A DNA stretch of 64,000 nt from NCBI RefSeq assembly GCF_003013395.1, contig NZ_PXZM01000031.1, positions 78,357 to 142,356 on the forward strand. Reading direction: 5' to 3'. Source of the DNA: Brevibacillus fortis (GTDB taxonomy: Bacteria; Bacillota; Bacilli; Brevibacillales; Brevibacillaceae). Position numbers and translations under genes: made by a program. The notes beneath the pieces are model-generated. The model had not been told where the DNA came from. It saw nothing but the letters and a program-made list of their open reading frames with translations, and did not search any database. This document shows positions 8,740 through 18,202 of this stretch, one piece after another. Within the stretch, counting starts at the first letter, position 1. The number at the start of each line of letters is the position of its first letter.

Positions 8740-11112
8740 TTGAGTAGGAGAAAAAAAGAGCGTTCACAAGCGGCATTGGCCTCAGTTGTCAAGATAGAGC
8801 TCCTAGGACTTCTCATCATCGTGCTATCGTTGATCGGGCTTTTGGAGAGTGGATGGCTGGGCAAAAATGTACTAGCACTTCTATTTCGGTTTATTGCGGG
8901 TTCTTGGGATTTCATCATTCCCGTACTGCTAATCGGTATGGCCATACATATGATGTTTACAAGAAAGTCACCGAAGCTAACTTACCGCGTGCTGGGAATC
9001 GCTTTAATAGGCGTGGCGATTTTAACATGGGATCACATGATTCTGTACAAACAAATTACCGCGGATGGCAAGTTTGCTGAGCAAAGCATCATTCGAGTCA
9101 CTTGGGACAGGATCTGGCTGGATCATGGCCAAAGGGTTTCCACCACTGGAGTTGGCGGCGGGATGGTAGGAGCTCTATTTTTTGCACTGACAAATGGCCT
9201 TGTTGGTGCAATTGGAACAGGGCTCGTCATTGTATTCCTTTTCCTCGTTGGACTGATGTTTCTGTTCAATCTTTCTTATGTAAACATTTTGATGTTTGCC
9301 AAGGACAAGCTCGCTTTGTTTTACGGAAAGGCAAAGGATACAGTGAAGGACTCTGTACAGCTTTTGCAGGAAGAGAACGAGAAGAAAAAGAAAGAAGCAA
9401 AGGAAGCCCAAGAGGGACGCAAGCAAAAGCAATCGGAGTCAGAGAACGAGGCGATCGCGGTTACTGCGCTGAAAGAGCAAAAAACTCATCCACAATTGGC
9501 TATTCAGGAGGAAGAAGTCCAGCAATCGAACGCCCCGTTAATTCGTGATTTTACGGATCGCATTGCGCTGGATGAGGATGAGGAACCGATTGATCCCGTT
9601 CATCAAGCGAGAGCTTCCCAACCGAAAACGAATCAGGAAATTACGTTTGCGATTGAAGGAGAAGAAGAAATCTTCGGTACAATAGATGCCGGGGGAGAAC
9701 AGAAAACGATACCGTATGAACTGCCAAATCTGCAAATGCTCGCAAGGCCCAAAGCGAGCTCAACAGGAAAAGACGTCGATCATACCTCAAATGCGGCGAA
9801 ATTAGTGCAGACATTGAAGAGCTTTGGCGTCAATGCAACAGTCTCCGAAGTACATCGAGGACCGGCTGTTACACGGTATGAAGTTCAGCCTGCTACAGGG
9901 GTAAAAGTAAGCAGGATTGTCAGCTTGACGGATGACCTAGCTTTGGCGTTGGCGGCAAAAGATATCCGGATTGAGGCCCCGATCCCAGGAAAATCAGCCA
10001 TTGGTATCGAGGTTCCGAACTCGGAGGTAGCGGTCGTATCACTACGAGAAGTGTTGGAAGCTCCCGAGTATCAAGATGCGCCAGGCAAGCTTACCGTTGC
10101 TCTTGGTCGTGATATTTCTGGAGAGCCGATCGTAGCGGATTTGACCAAAATGCCCCATTTGCTCGTAGCGGGTGCGACGGGAAGCGGAAAATCAGTATGC
10201 ATTAACGGATTGATCATGAGTATTTTGTTCAAGGCCAAACCAGAAGAAGTCAAGCTGATGATGGTTGACCCAAAAATGGTGGAACTGAATGTGTACAACG
10301 GAATTCCACATTTGTTGGCTCCTGTTGTTACTGACCCGAGAAGGGCTTCTGTTGCATTGAAAAAGGTCGTGGTCGAGATGGAACGGCGATATAATTTATT
10401 TGCCAAAACAGGGAGTCGCAACATTGAAATGTACAATGCGCAAGTGGAAGGTACGCCACTTCCCTATATTGTCGTCATAGTCGATGAGCTTGCCGACCTG
10501 ATGATGGTAGCTCCGGGAGAAGTGGAGGATGCGATTTGTCGACTCGCACAAATGGCTCGTGCTTCCGGGATTCATCTAATCATCGCGACACAACGTCCTT
10601 CCGTAGATGTCATTACGGGTGTGATTAAGGCAAATATCCCATCCCGTATTGCCTTTGGAGTGTCTTCGATGGCTGACTCCAGAACGATTCTCGATATGGG
10701 AGGAGCAGAAAAGCTTCTCGGAAGAGGGGATATGTTATCGCTGCCGATGGGCGCATCCAAGCCGACCCGAGTTCAAGGTGCCTTTGTATCCGACAAGGAA
10801 GTAGAAGAGGTCGTTCGTTTTGTAAAAGAACAGCAAGAGGTTCGCTACAATGAAGAGATGATCCCGGGTGACGTGCAGGAGGAGCAGCAGCCAGTCGTGG
10901 ATGATGAACTGTACGATCAAGCCGTCCAAATCGTTTCAGAAGCCCAGACGGCATCGGCATCCTTGCTGCAGCGTCGCCTCCGTGTCGGTTATACACGAGC
11001 GGCACGATTGATTGATATGATGGAAGCTCAAGGAGTAGTTGGGCCCTATGAAGGAAGCAAGCCTCGTGAGGTTCGGCTTCCACGACCGTCCATAGAAAGT
11101 AATATCTCATAG
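8740..11112 (+). CDS. spoIIIE: DNA translocase SpoIIIE (FtsK/SpoIIIE family)
   Basis: A membrane-anchored hexameric ATPase that pumps the chromosome into the forespore and clears trapped DNA at division septa. TTG 8740 is preferred because AGGAGG (8727-8732) is 7 bases away; an in-frame GTG at 8734 is too close. The 790-residue protein has about four N-terminal membrane segments (to ~175), an acidic/lysine-rich linker (~205-320), the FtsK motor with Walker A GATGSGKS (~476-483) and Walker B VIVDELADLM (~577), and a C-terminal winged-helix gamma domain (~725-775) for oriented DNA reading. The tepA-ylzJ-spoIIIE-ymfC order supports SpoIIIE rather than a second FtsK. Confidence 0.93.
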   Translation: MSRRKKERSQAALASVVKIELLGLLIIVLSLIGLLESGWLGKNVLALLFRFIAGSWDFIIPVLLIGMAIHMMFTRKSPKLTYRVLGIALIGVAILTWDHMILYKQITADGKFAEQSIIRVTWDRIWLDHGQRVSTTGVGGGMVGALFFALTNGLVGAIGTGLVIVFLFLVGLMFLFNLSYVNILMFAKDKLALFYGKAKDTVKDSVQLLQEENEKKKKEAKEAQEGRKQKQSESENEAIAVTALKEQKTHPQLAIQEEEVQQSNAPLIRDFTDRIALDEDEEPIDPVHQARASQPKTNQEITFAIEGEEEIFGTIDAGGEQKTIPYELPNLQMLARPKASSTGKDVDHTSNAAKLVQTLKSFGVNATVSEVHRGPAVTRYEVQPATGVKVSRIVSLTDDLALALAAKDIRIEAPIPGKSAIGIEVPNSEVAVVSLREVLEAPEYQDAPGKLTVALGRDISGEPIVADLTKMPHLLVAGATGSGKSVCINGLIMSILFKAKPEEVKLMMVDPKMVELNVYNGIPHLLAPVVTDPRRASVALKKVVVEMERRYNLFAKTGSRNIEMYNAQVEGTPLPYIVVIVDELADLMMVAPGEVEDAICRLAQMARASGIHLIIATQRPSVDVITGVIKANIPSRIAFGVSSMADSRTILDMGGAEKLLGRGDMLSLPMGASKPTRVQGAFVSDKEVEEVVRFVKEQQEVRYNEEMIPGDVQEEQQPVVDDELYDQAVQIVSEAQTASASLLQRRLRVGYTRAARLIDMMEAQGVVGPYEGSKPREVRLPRPSIESNIS

Positions 11113-11118
11113 AATGAG

Positions 11119-11154
11119 ACCCCTGCCATGATTTGTATCGGCAGGGTCTTTTTT
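11119..11154 (+). terminator. Terminator after spoIIIE
   Basis: CCCTGCC (11121-11127) pairs with GGCAGGG (11140-11146), followed by TCTTTTTT. Confidence 0.85.
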
Positions 11155-11346
11155 CCTAATCTAGGAGAAAAATCCCTGTCGAAATTAATCATTTTGCATT
11201 ATTATTCATAAATATTTGGCTTGCATGATACTCGCCCCTCATGTAAACTTTTTAAGAGATTGACGGAAATTGTTGTTATTATGTCTCATACGAATCAGAG
11301 GTCTGACGTCCTACCTGTTGGGATGGCTTGCGGACAGCAGGAGTGA

Positions 11347-12078
11347 ATGATGATGAGCATCAAAGGGAATGTTCGATCACTGTTTCTCTTGGTAATGGAC
11401 AAGATCAAGAGTGATATCGAAACCGGACTTCTTCGGCCTGGTGAACGCCTTCCTTCTGAAGCTGAACTATCCAAACAGCTTGGTGTAAGCAGGGCGACGC
11501 TTCGCGAGGCACTCCGACTTCTTGAGGAAGAGAAGATTGTCATACGTAGACATGGAGTAGGTACCTTTATTAATTCAAAGCCTGTTTTTTCAGGCGGGAT
11601 TGGGGAACTCTTTAGTGTGACGGATGCAATCGAGCGTCAAGGATATACGGCAGGAACCTTGATCCTGAAAACATCCTTTGGCGAATCTGCCGAAGAAGAG
11701 AGGAAGCGGCTGGCCTTAAATCCGGGTGAAGGCGTTCTCATAGTAGAACGAATTCGAACGGCTGACGGTGAGCCTGTGGTTTATTGTGTGGACCGCATTC
11801 CTGCACATCTGGTGCCTGAGGGCTATGCGGCAAGTGGAGAGTCTATCTTCAAATGGCTGGAGAGCGTAACAGGGGTAAGGATCGCATACGCAGTGGCCGA
11901 TATTGAACCCATGGGCTACAATGAAAAGGTTTCCAACCTGCTGCACTGCGATAAATCTGCTCCCATGCTCTTGCTCAAACAGATTCATTACGACGAAAGT
12001 GAAAAGCCAGTGCTATACTCCCATAATTACTTCAGGGCTGACAAAATTCACTTTCATGTCGTACGGAGACGGTTGTAA
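11347..12078 (+). CDS. ymfC: GntR family regulator with UTRA domain (YmfC-like)
   Basis: A transcription factor of 243 residues with an N-terminal winged helix-turn-helix (about 10-75; LPSEAELSKQLGVSRATLREA is the recognition region) and a C-terminal UTRA ligand domain (about 95-240), i.e. HutC-type GntR. Three consecutive ATG codons (11347, 11350, 11353) follow AGGAG; the second or third is best spaced. It sits where B. subtilis ymfC sits after spoIIIE, but here it directly precedes a nucleoside ABC transporter operon only 57 bases away. I infer that it controls that transporter; the effector is unknown. Confidence 0.88.
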   Translation: MMMSIKGNVRSLFLLVMDKIKSDIETGLLRPGERLPSEAELSKQLGVSRATLREALRLLEEEKIVIRRHGVGTFINSKPVFSGGIGELFSVTDAIERQGYTAGTLILKTSFGESAEEERKRLALNPGEGVLIVERIRTADGEPVVYCVDRIPAHLVPEGYAASGESIFKWLESVTGVRIAYAVADIEPMGYNEKVSNLLHCDKSAPMLLLKQIHYDESEKPVLYSHNYFRADKIHFHVVRRRL

Positions 12079-12135
12079 CTGTGGGGGCAACCTCACTCAA
12101 CAATTTCATCAACTAAAAACAGGGGGTAATCTCAG

Positions 12136-13182
12136 ATGAAGAAAGTTCTATCCGTGCTTTCTGTGGCAACACTCAGCCTGTCGCTCGTTCTCGCTGGGTG
12201 CGGAAGCAAACCAGAAGCACAGCCTCAAGGCCAAACTGGTAGCAATGGAGGCGCTCCAGCCGCTAAAGCTATCAAAGTAGGTATGGTTACAGACGTTGGC
12301 GGTGTAAACGACAACTCCTTTAACCAGAGTGCTTGGGAAGGGCTGCAAAAACTCCAAACCGATTTGAATCTCCCGAAAGAAAACGTAAACTATCTGCAAT
12401 CAAAATCAGATGCTGACTATGTACCAAACCTGACTCAATTCGTAAAAGACGGTTGGGATCTGACTTGGGGTATCGGCTTCCTGATGGGTGACCACCTGAA
12501 AAAAGTAGCAGATGAAAACAAAAACGCAAAACTGGCGATCATCGACGCTGAAGTGGATGCTCCTAACGTAGCATCTGTACTCTTTAAAGAGCATGAAGGC
12601 TCCTTCCTCGCTGGGGTAGTTGCAGCGAAGATGACCAAAACGAAAAAAGTTGGCTTCGTGGGTGGCGTAGACATCCCGGTTATCAAACGCTTTGACCTCG
12701 GCTTCGAAGCGGGTGTAAAAGCTGTAGATCCAAGCATTCAAGTAATCAAAGTTTACACGGGTGCTTTTGACAAACCAGACATGGGTAAGTCTACGGCTTC
12801 CTCCATGTATGGTCAAGGTGTGGACATCATCTTCCACGCTTCCGGCGGTACAGGCGACGGTGTGTTCAACGAAGCAAAAGACCGTAAAGCTAAAGGCGAG
12901 AACGTATGGGTAATCGGTGTTGACAAAGACCAATCCCTGACTTTCGGCGATGAGATCACTTTGACTTCCATGGTAAAACGTGTTGACGAAGCGGTTATTC
13001 GCGTAGCGAAAGACTTGTCTGAAGGTAAATTCCAAGGTGGAGTACAATGGCTCGGACTGGCTGAAAACGGTGTAGGTCTGGCTGACACTTCCACGAAGAA
13101 CGTTCCTGAAGACGTACTGAAGCTGGTTGAAGAATATAAGCAAAAAATCGTTAAAGGCGAAATCACAGTTCCTGACAAGTAA
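12136..13182 (+). CDS. nupN: BMP-family nucleoside-binding lipoprotein (NupN-like)
   Basis: The extracytoplasmic solute-binding component of a nucleoside ABC importer. A lipoprotein signal is clear: charged MKK start, hydrophobic core and lipobox LAGC with Cys22. The mature part starts with a Gly/Ser/Pro linker and then IKVGMVTDVGGVNDNSFNQS, the basic membrane protein (BMP/PnrA) signature. Length is 348 residues. It is first of four genes whose order matches B. subtilis nupNOPQ (guanosine uptake). Codon use is very regular, suggesting strong expression. A hairpin follows before the ATPase gene, a common way to keep binding protein in excess. Confidence 0.92.
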   Translation: MKKVLSVLSVATLSLSLVLAGCGSKPEAQPQGQTGSNGGAPAAKAIKVGMVTDVGGVNDNSFNQSAWEGLQKLQTDLNLPKENVNYLQSKSDADYVPNLTQFVKDGWDLTWGIGFLMGDHLKKVADENKNAKLAIIDAEVDAPNVASVLFKEHEGSFLAGVVAAKMTKTKKVGFVGGVDIPVIKRFDLGFEAGVKAVDPSIQVIKVYTGAFDKPDMGKSTASSMYGQGVDIIFHASGGTGDGVFNEAKDRKAKGENVWVIGVDKDQSLTFGDEITLTSMVKRVDEAVIRVAKDLSEGKFQGGVQWLGLAENGVGLADTSTKNVPEDVLKLVEEYKQKIVKGEITVPDK

Positions 13183-13202
13183 AAACTAAGGAAGCTGAAA
13201 AT

Positions 13203-13235
13203 GGACAAGGCTGGTTCGAGCTACTGGCCTTGTCC
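13203..13235 (+). terminator. Intercistronic hairpin between nupN and nupO
   Basis: GGACAAGGC (13203-13211) pairs perfectly with GCCTTGTCC (13227-13235), followed only by TTT. It is likely a partial terminator or 3' mRNA stabiliser for nupN. Confidence 0.6.
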
Positions 13236-13275
13236 TTTACCTTCACAATAGACCCGAAAAATGGGGTGAGCATGC

Positions 13276-14817
13276 ATGAACTCGGTAAAAAAAGTGGTTG
13301 AAATGAGAGGGATCACGAAACGGTTCCCAGGCATAATTGCGAATGACAGTATTACACTGTCCGTAGGTAAAGGTGAAATTCATGCGCTGCTCGGCGAGAA
13401 TGGCGCAGGCAAGTCCACACTCATGAATATCTTGTTCGGTCTATATCAGCCGGATGAAGGCGAAATTCTGATTAACGAGAAAGTTGTAGAGATCACCACT
13501 CCAAGGATTGCAAATGAACTTGGTATCGGAATGGTTCACCAACATTTTATGCTCGTAGAAACATTTACAGTTACGGAAAACATTGTGCTAGGAAATGAAC
13601 CGAAAAACGGGTTGAAGATAGATATTCAAAGCGCTGAGAAAGCGGTAGAAAAACTGTCGAATCAATACGGGCTCAAAGTTGATCCGAGAGCAAAAATTCA
13701 GGATATCTCAGTAGGGATGCAGCAACGTGTAGAGATTTTGAAAACGCTTTATCGCGGTGCGGACATCTTGATTTTTGATGAGCCTACGGCTGTATTGACG
13801 CCGCAGGAAATCCATGAACTTATCGAGATCATGCATAACTTGGTAAAAGAAGGTAAGACGATTATCCTGATCACACACAAGCTGAAAGAAATTATGGCAG
13901 TATGTGACGCGGTTACGATCATTCGTCGCGGAAAAGTCATTGATTCCGTATTGGTAAAAGATACGAATCCAGACGACTTGGCTGCAAAAATGGTTGGTCG
14001 TGAAGTGAACTTCCGCGTGGATAAATCGGAAGCAAGACCAAAAGAGACGATTCTGGCCGTAGAGAAATTGACTGCGATGGGTAACCGCGGTGTGAATGCG
14101 CTGAACAACCTCAGCTTAGAGGTTCGCGCCGGTGAAATTCTTGGAATTGCTGGGGTCGACGGAAACGGTCAAAGTGAACTGATTGAAGTATTAACTGGCT
14201 TGCGTAAAGCAACAAATGGGCGTGTCCTTCTTAATGGCAAAGAAATTACAAACCAAAGCCCGCGAAACATTTCGGAATCGGGATTGTCTCACATTCCAGA
14301 AGACCGACATAAGCGTGGATTGGTTCTTGATTTCACCATGAGTGAAAATATGGTATTGGAAACGTATTTCCATCCAACGTTCTGCAAAAACGGTTTTCTT
14401 GATTATGGCGCCATTGACAAGCATGCGGCCAAGCTTATCGAAGAATTCGACGTGCGGACTCCGAGTATTTACACTCCAGCACGAGCGCTCTCGGGCGGAA
14501 ACCAACAAAAGGCAATTATTGCCCGCGAAGTGGACAAGAACCCAGATTTGCTGATTGCGGCTCAACCTACTCGTGGATTGGACGTAGGGGCTATCGAATT
14601 CATTCATCGCAGACTGATTGATCAACGCGATCAAGGAAAAGCGGTTCTCTTGCTTTCCTTGGAGCTGGATGAGGTCATTAACGTCTCCGATCGGATTGCG
14701 GTTATTTATGAAGGAGTCATTGTGGGGATTGTCGATGCGAAATCAACAACGGAGCAAGAGCTCGGCTTGATGATGTCCGGTGGAAAAGTAATGCAAGGAG
14801 GGGGAAACGATGAATAG
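13276..14817 (+). CDS. nupO: Nucleoside ABC transporter ATPase, duplicated domain (NupO-like)
   Basis: A 513-residue protein with two fused ABC ATPase domains, as in ribose- and nucleoside-type importers. The first domain has Walker A GENGAGKS (40-47) and IFDEPTAVLTP; the second has the degenerate nucleotide loop GVDGNGQSEL, the signature LSGGNQQKAIIARE and AAQPTRGLDVGA. The second Walker A is non-canonical, which is normal in this class. ATG 13276 follows GGGGTGAG. The stop overlaps the nupP start by 8 bases, so the permease is translationally coupled. Confidence 0.93.
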   Translation: MNSVKKVVEMRGITKRFPGIIANDSITLSVGKGEIHALLGENGAGKSTLMNILFGLYQPDEGEILINEKVVEITTPRIANELGIGMVHQHFMLVETFTVTENIVLGNEPKNGLKIDIQSAEKAVEKLSNQYGLKVDPRAKIQDISVGMQQRVEILKTLYRGADILIFDEPTAVLTPQEIHELIEIMHNLVKEGKTIILITHKLKEIMAVCDAVTIIRRGKVIDSVLVKDTNPDDLAAKMVGREVNFRVDKSEARPKETILAVEKLTAMGNRGVNALNNLSLEVRAGEILGIAGVDGNGQSELIEVLTGLRKATNGRVLLNGKEITNQSPRNISESGLSHIPEDRHKRGLVLDFTMSENMVLETYFHPTFCKNGFLDYGAIDKHAAKLIEEFDVRTPSIYTPARALSGGNQQKAIIAREVDKNPDLLIAAQPTRGLDVGAIEFIHRRLIDQRDQGKAVLLLSLELDEVINVSDRIAVIYEGVIVGIVDAKSTTEQELGLMMSGGKVMQGGGNDE

Positions 14818-15883
14818 AGTTATTGCGGTCTTCACGAAAGAATCGTTTCTCGTTCCTGCTGTTGCGATCATTCTCGGTCTTTTGACCGGAGCAATCGCAA
14901 TGCTGGCAGGTGGATTTAATCCAGTCGATGCCTATATGGCTTTGATTAAAAAAGTATTTGGAAGCGCGTATAACTTTGGTGAAACCATTCGCCAAATTAC
15001 GCCTTTGATCTTTACAGGTTTAGCTGTGGCATTTGCATTCCGTACCGGTCTATTTAACATCGGGGCAGAAGGTCAATTTATCGTAGGGATGATTGCTTCT
15101 ACTGTCGTGGGTGTTTCTTTTGACCTTCCAGCTATCATTCACGCTCCGCTTGCTATCCTTGCAGGTGCTGTAGCAGGTGGTTTGTGGGGTGCCATTGCCG
15201 GTTACTTGAAAGCAGCCCGTGGTGTCAACGAAGTTATTACCAGCATCATGTTGAACTGGGTAGCTCTTTACTTGGCTAACTGGGTTATGAATGCCTTCTT
15301 TATTCCAGCTGGCAAACAAACATCTGAAGAGGTTAAGGATTCTGCGATCATTACAATTGGATGGCTCGCTGAAATGTTTGACAATGCTCGTTTGCACTGG
15401 GGTACACTGATTGCCGTACTTGCAGCTATTTTCTTCTATATCCTCCTTTGGAAAACAAAATCTGGTTTTGAATTGCGTTCCGTTGGTTTGAACCCGCATG
15501 CTTCTGAGTATGCTGGTATGAACGTGAATCGTAATATCGTAAAGGCCATGTTCTTTGGTGGTATGTTTGCAGGGATTGGCGGAGCTACTGAGATATTAGG
15601 CGTATTCCACTATCAAGCGATTATGACGCAACATACTGGATATGGCTTTGATGGAATCGCGGTAGCGTTGATTGGCGGGAATACACCATTTGGGGTTATC
15701 CTTGCTGCCATTCTGTTTGGTGTCCTCACATTCGGTGCGAGCGGCATGCAGTTTAGTGCGGGTGTACCATTTGAGTTGATTCGTGTCGTGATTGCTTCTG
15801 TTATTTTCTTCGTTGCTGCACATGGCATCGTGAAAATTTTTGTTAAGCCGATCTTGAAGAAGAAAAAGGAAGGTGGAAACTGA
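14810..15883 (+). CDS. nupP: Nucleoside ABC transporter permease (NupP-like)
   Basis: An inner-membrane permease of 357 residues with about eight to ten hydrophobic segments. The branched-chain/ribose-type permease motif region is visible as RTGLFNIGAEGQF (~75-87) and in the cytoplasmic loop GFELRSVGLNPHASEYAG. It pairs with NupQ to form the channel. The start overlaps nupO and its stop shares a base with the nupQ start, so translation is tightly linked. Confidence 0.92.
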   Translation: MNRVIAVFTKESFLVPAVAIILGLLTGAIAMLAGGFNPVDAYMALIKKVFGSAYNFGETIRQITPLIFTGLAVAFAFRTGLFNIGAEGQFIVGMIASTVVGVSFDLPAIIHAPLAILAGAVAGGLWGAIAGYLKAARGVNEVITSIMLNWVALYLANWVMNAFFIPAGKQTSEEVKDSAIITIGWLAEMFDNARLHWGTLIAVLAAIFFYILLWKTKSGFELRSVGLNPHASEYAGMNVNRNIVKAMFFGGMFAGIGGATEILGVFHYQAIMTQHTGYGFDGIAVALIGGNTPFGVILAAILFGVLTFGASGMQFSAGVPFELIRVVIASVIFFVAAHGIVKIFVKPILKKKKEGGN

Positions 15884-16842
15884 TGGATTGGGGATTAATT
15901 CTTAGCAACCTCGTTCATGATACCATCGTGTTTTCCACTGCCTTGATTTTTGCCTCATTGGGTGGATTGTACTCCGAGCGTTCTGGTGTCGTGAATATTG
16001 CGCTAGAAGGTATGATGATTATCGGTGCTTTTACCGGTGCCGTAATGACCTATGCTTTCCAAGATTCACTTGGTGCTTGGGCACCGTGGGTCGGATTTAT
16101 TGCAGCAGGGATTGCCGGTTCTATTTTTGCACTTCCGCATGCCGTTGCTTCGGTAACGTTTAAAGCGGACCAGACTGTCAGCGGTGTGGCCCTGAACTTC
16201 TTGGCAGCTGGACTTTCCATCTACCTGACCAAAATTATTTTCGATGGAGCAGGTCAGACAACAACATTGTCCACTGTGTTTAACAAATTCAGTATTCCTG
16301 GATTGAGTGAAATTCCGTATATCGGACATGCCATTTTTGAGGCGTATCCTACGAGCTATCTAGCTTTCATTGCCGTTTTCGTTACATGGTATGTAGTATT
16401 TAAGACACCATTCGGATTGCGCTTGCGTTCAGTTGGTGAGCATCCACGTGCCGCTGATACAGTAGGGATCAATGTTAAGAGAATGCGCTACACGGCTGTT
16501 ATGATCAGTGGTATGCTGGCTGCATTAGGCGGAGCAACCATCTCTTTGACGACAACTAGTAACTTTTCCCATAACACGGTTTCCGGACAAGGATTTATCG
16601 CGATTGCGGCCTTGATCTTTGGTAAATGGCATCCAGCGGGTGCGATGGGAGCAGCATTGTTCTTCGGTGTCGCTCAAGCGATCAAGTCTTTGGTGCAAAT
16701 CTTTGGATTGACCAATTACATTCCAACTGAATTTATCTTCATGCTTCCGTACGTACTGACGATTCTCGTGATGGCTGGTCTGGTGGGACGATCCAGTGCT
16801 CCAGCGGCCCTCGGAAAACCTTACGATACGGGATCGCGTTAA
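15883..16842 (+). CDS. nupQ: Nucleoside ABC transporter permease (NupQ-like)
   Basis: The second permease, 319 residues, about eight membrane segments. It carries the same paired motifs as NupP: SGVVNIALEGMM (~35-46) and the EAA-like loop GLRLRSVGEHPRAADTVG. ATG 15883 overlaps the last base of nupP (TGATGG). It completes a full importer: binding lipoprotein, double ATPase, two permeases, headed by a GntR regulator. Confidence 0.92.
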   Translation: MDWGLILSNLVHDTIVFSTALIFASLGGLYSERSGVVNIALEGMMIIGAFTGAVMTYAFQDSLGAWAPWVGFIAAGIAGSIFALPHAVASVTFKADQTVSGVALNFLAAGLSIYLTKIIFDGAGQTTTLSTVFNKFSIPGLSEIPYIGHAIFEAYPTSYLAFIAVFVTWYVVFKTPFGLRLRSVGEHPRAADTVGINVKRMRYTAVMISGMLAALGGATISLTTTSNFSHNTVSGQGFIAIAALIFGKWHPAGAMGAALFFGVAQAIKSLVQIFGLTNYIPTEFIFMLPYVLTILVMAGLVGRSSAPAALGKPYDTGSR

Positions 16843-16918
16843 TCATTCGTTGACAAAATTTAGCGTCTAGAACCTGTCACTTCCCCTGTGCGATAATTTT
16901 TGTGACTGCTTGCGGTCA

Positions 16919-16945
16919 GCAAAAAACGGTCAAATCCGTTTTTGC
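16919..16945 (+). terminator. Candidate terminator after nupQ
   Basis: GCAAAAAACGG (16919-16929) can pair with CCGTTTTTGC (16936-16945), with one unpaired A. The stem ends in T-rich sequence and is placed between nupQ and the next gene. Confidence 0.5.
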
Positions 16946-16970
16946 AAATTGTCTGTGGGGAGGGAAAAAG

Positions 16971-18149
16971 ATGAACCGCTGTCTACATAAGTACAGCAGT
17001 TATCGATGGAACAGGCTTCTAGGCGCTTTTGTTTTTTGCCTGATGATAGCATTATCCGGTGGAATGGCTTCTGCAAAAGAGCCGGGACCGGTCATTTCTG
17101 TCGTTGTGGATGGAAAGGGAGTCCAATCAGATGTATCGCCAATCCATCGAAATGGGCGTATGCTTGTTCCGATACGGGTAGTAGCGGAGGCAACAGGATC
17201 AGAAGTAAGCTACGATGCCGCCACTCAAAAAGTATTGCTCAACAAAAAAGGCAAGCACATAACCCTTACGATCGGCAGTCAAACAGCATACGTAGACGGA
17301 AAACGATTGAAGATGGATGTTTCTCCAATTATTGTGAATAAGCGGACGCTTGTTCCGATCAGATTTATCTCCGAGGCATTTGGCTATCAAGTTCAATGGG
17401 ATGAGGAGTCGGCCGTTGCATACATACAATCCAAACCTGTGGAAGATAAGGCTGCGAGTGTGCAATACTCCCGGAATCCATATGTCGTTCAACAGGGAGA
17501 TACCTTATCAAAAATTGCAGCTCGCCACGACACGAGCATGAGTGCCATTCAGAAAAATAATCATCTCTCTTCTAATGAATTACTGGTGGGCCAAATTTTA
17601 TTTTTGCCAGAAGGTGCACAACGAGCCGAGCATCCCATTGCCACAAAAGTTGCAGATGACCGACTGATTGGCAGTCAATTTCGCTTTCCTTTCCACAATA
17701 ATAGTTGGTATGAGCCGTATGGTGACAGCTTCGGGTCTGATCGAGAATGGACGGAGACGAATAGCGGCAGTGTACGCAGTCACGAGGGCATCGACATTAT
17801 GGCACCGAAAGGAACACCGATTTACTCGGTATCCGATGGGACGATCAACAAAGTGGGCTGGAATACGTATGGCGGCTGGAGAGTGAACATTACGGATAAG
17901 AATGGTCAATATCGGATGTATTACGCACATTTGCAGGCGTATGCACCAGGATTGCATGTCGGGAAAACGATAAAAGCTGGACAGTTGATCGGTTTTGTTG
18001 GAGACACAGGCTATGGTGGAACGGGTACAGTGGGAATGTTTGAACCTCACCTGCATTTTGGCCTCTATCGTAACAGCACGGGTAAAGCGATCGATCCCTA
18101 TGATTACTTGCGGATTTGGGAGCAAAATAAAGCGGAGAGTCCCCTCTAA
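16971..18149 (+). CDS. Secreted LysM/M23 metallopeptidase with copper-amine-oxidase-N-like domain
   Basis: A secreted cell-wall enzyme of 392 residues. ATG 16971 is well placed after GGGGAGGGAAA; an in-frame upstream start at 16902 would spoil the signal peptide. Domains in order: signal peptide (1-36, cleavage after ASA), a stalk-like domain with two repeats ending in LVPIRVVAEA and LVPIRFISEA (~40-153; copper amine oxidase N-terminal-like), one LysM (170-213; YVVQQGDTLSKIAARH), and an M23 peptidase domain (~265-382). Zinc ligands are His271 and Asp275 (HEGID) and His362 (HLHFG), with His320 as catalytic candidate. All residues of an active endopeptidase are present. Substrate is presumably peptidoglycan cross-bridges or stems. 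Confidence 0.88.
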   Translation: MNRCLHKYSSYRWNRLLGAFVFCLMIALSGGMASAKEPGPVISVVVDGKGVQSDVSPIHRNGRMLVPIRVVAEATGSEVSYDAATQKVLLNKKGKHITLTIGSQTAYVDGKRLKMDVSPIIVNKRTLVPIRFISEAFGYQVQWDEESAVAYIQSKPVEDKAASVQYSRNPYVVQQGDTLSKIAARHDTSMSAIQKNNHLSSNELLVGQILFLPEGAQRAEHPIATKVADDRLIGSQFRFPFHNNSWYEPYGDSFGSDREWTETNSGSVRSHEGIDIMAPKGTPIYSVSDGTINKVGWNTYGGWRVNITDKNGQYRMYYAHLQAYAPGLHVGKTIKAGQLIGFVGDTGYGGTGTVGMFEPHLHFGLYRNSTGKAIDPYDYLRIWEQNKAESPL

Positions 18150-18202
18150 TATTGGGACAAACTACTACGGAGTACCTTCACGAATAAAAGGAGGCCCTTC
18201 GT

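Noticed and set aside
16850..16878. Perfect TTGACA after nupQ as a promoter for the M23 gene
   Set aside because: No acceptable -10 at 16-18 bases; the nearest GATAAT is about 36 bases away.
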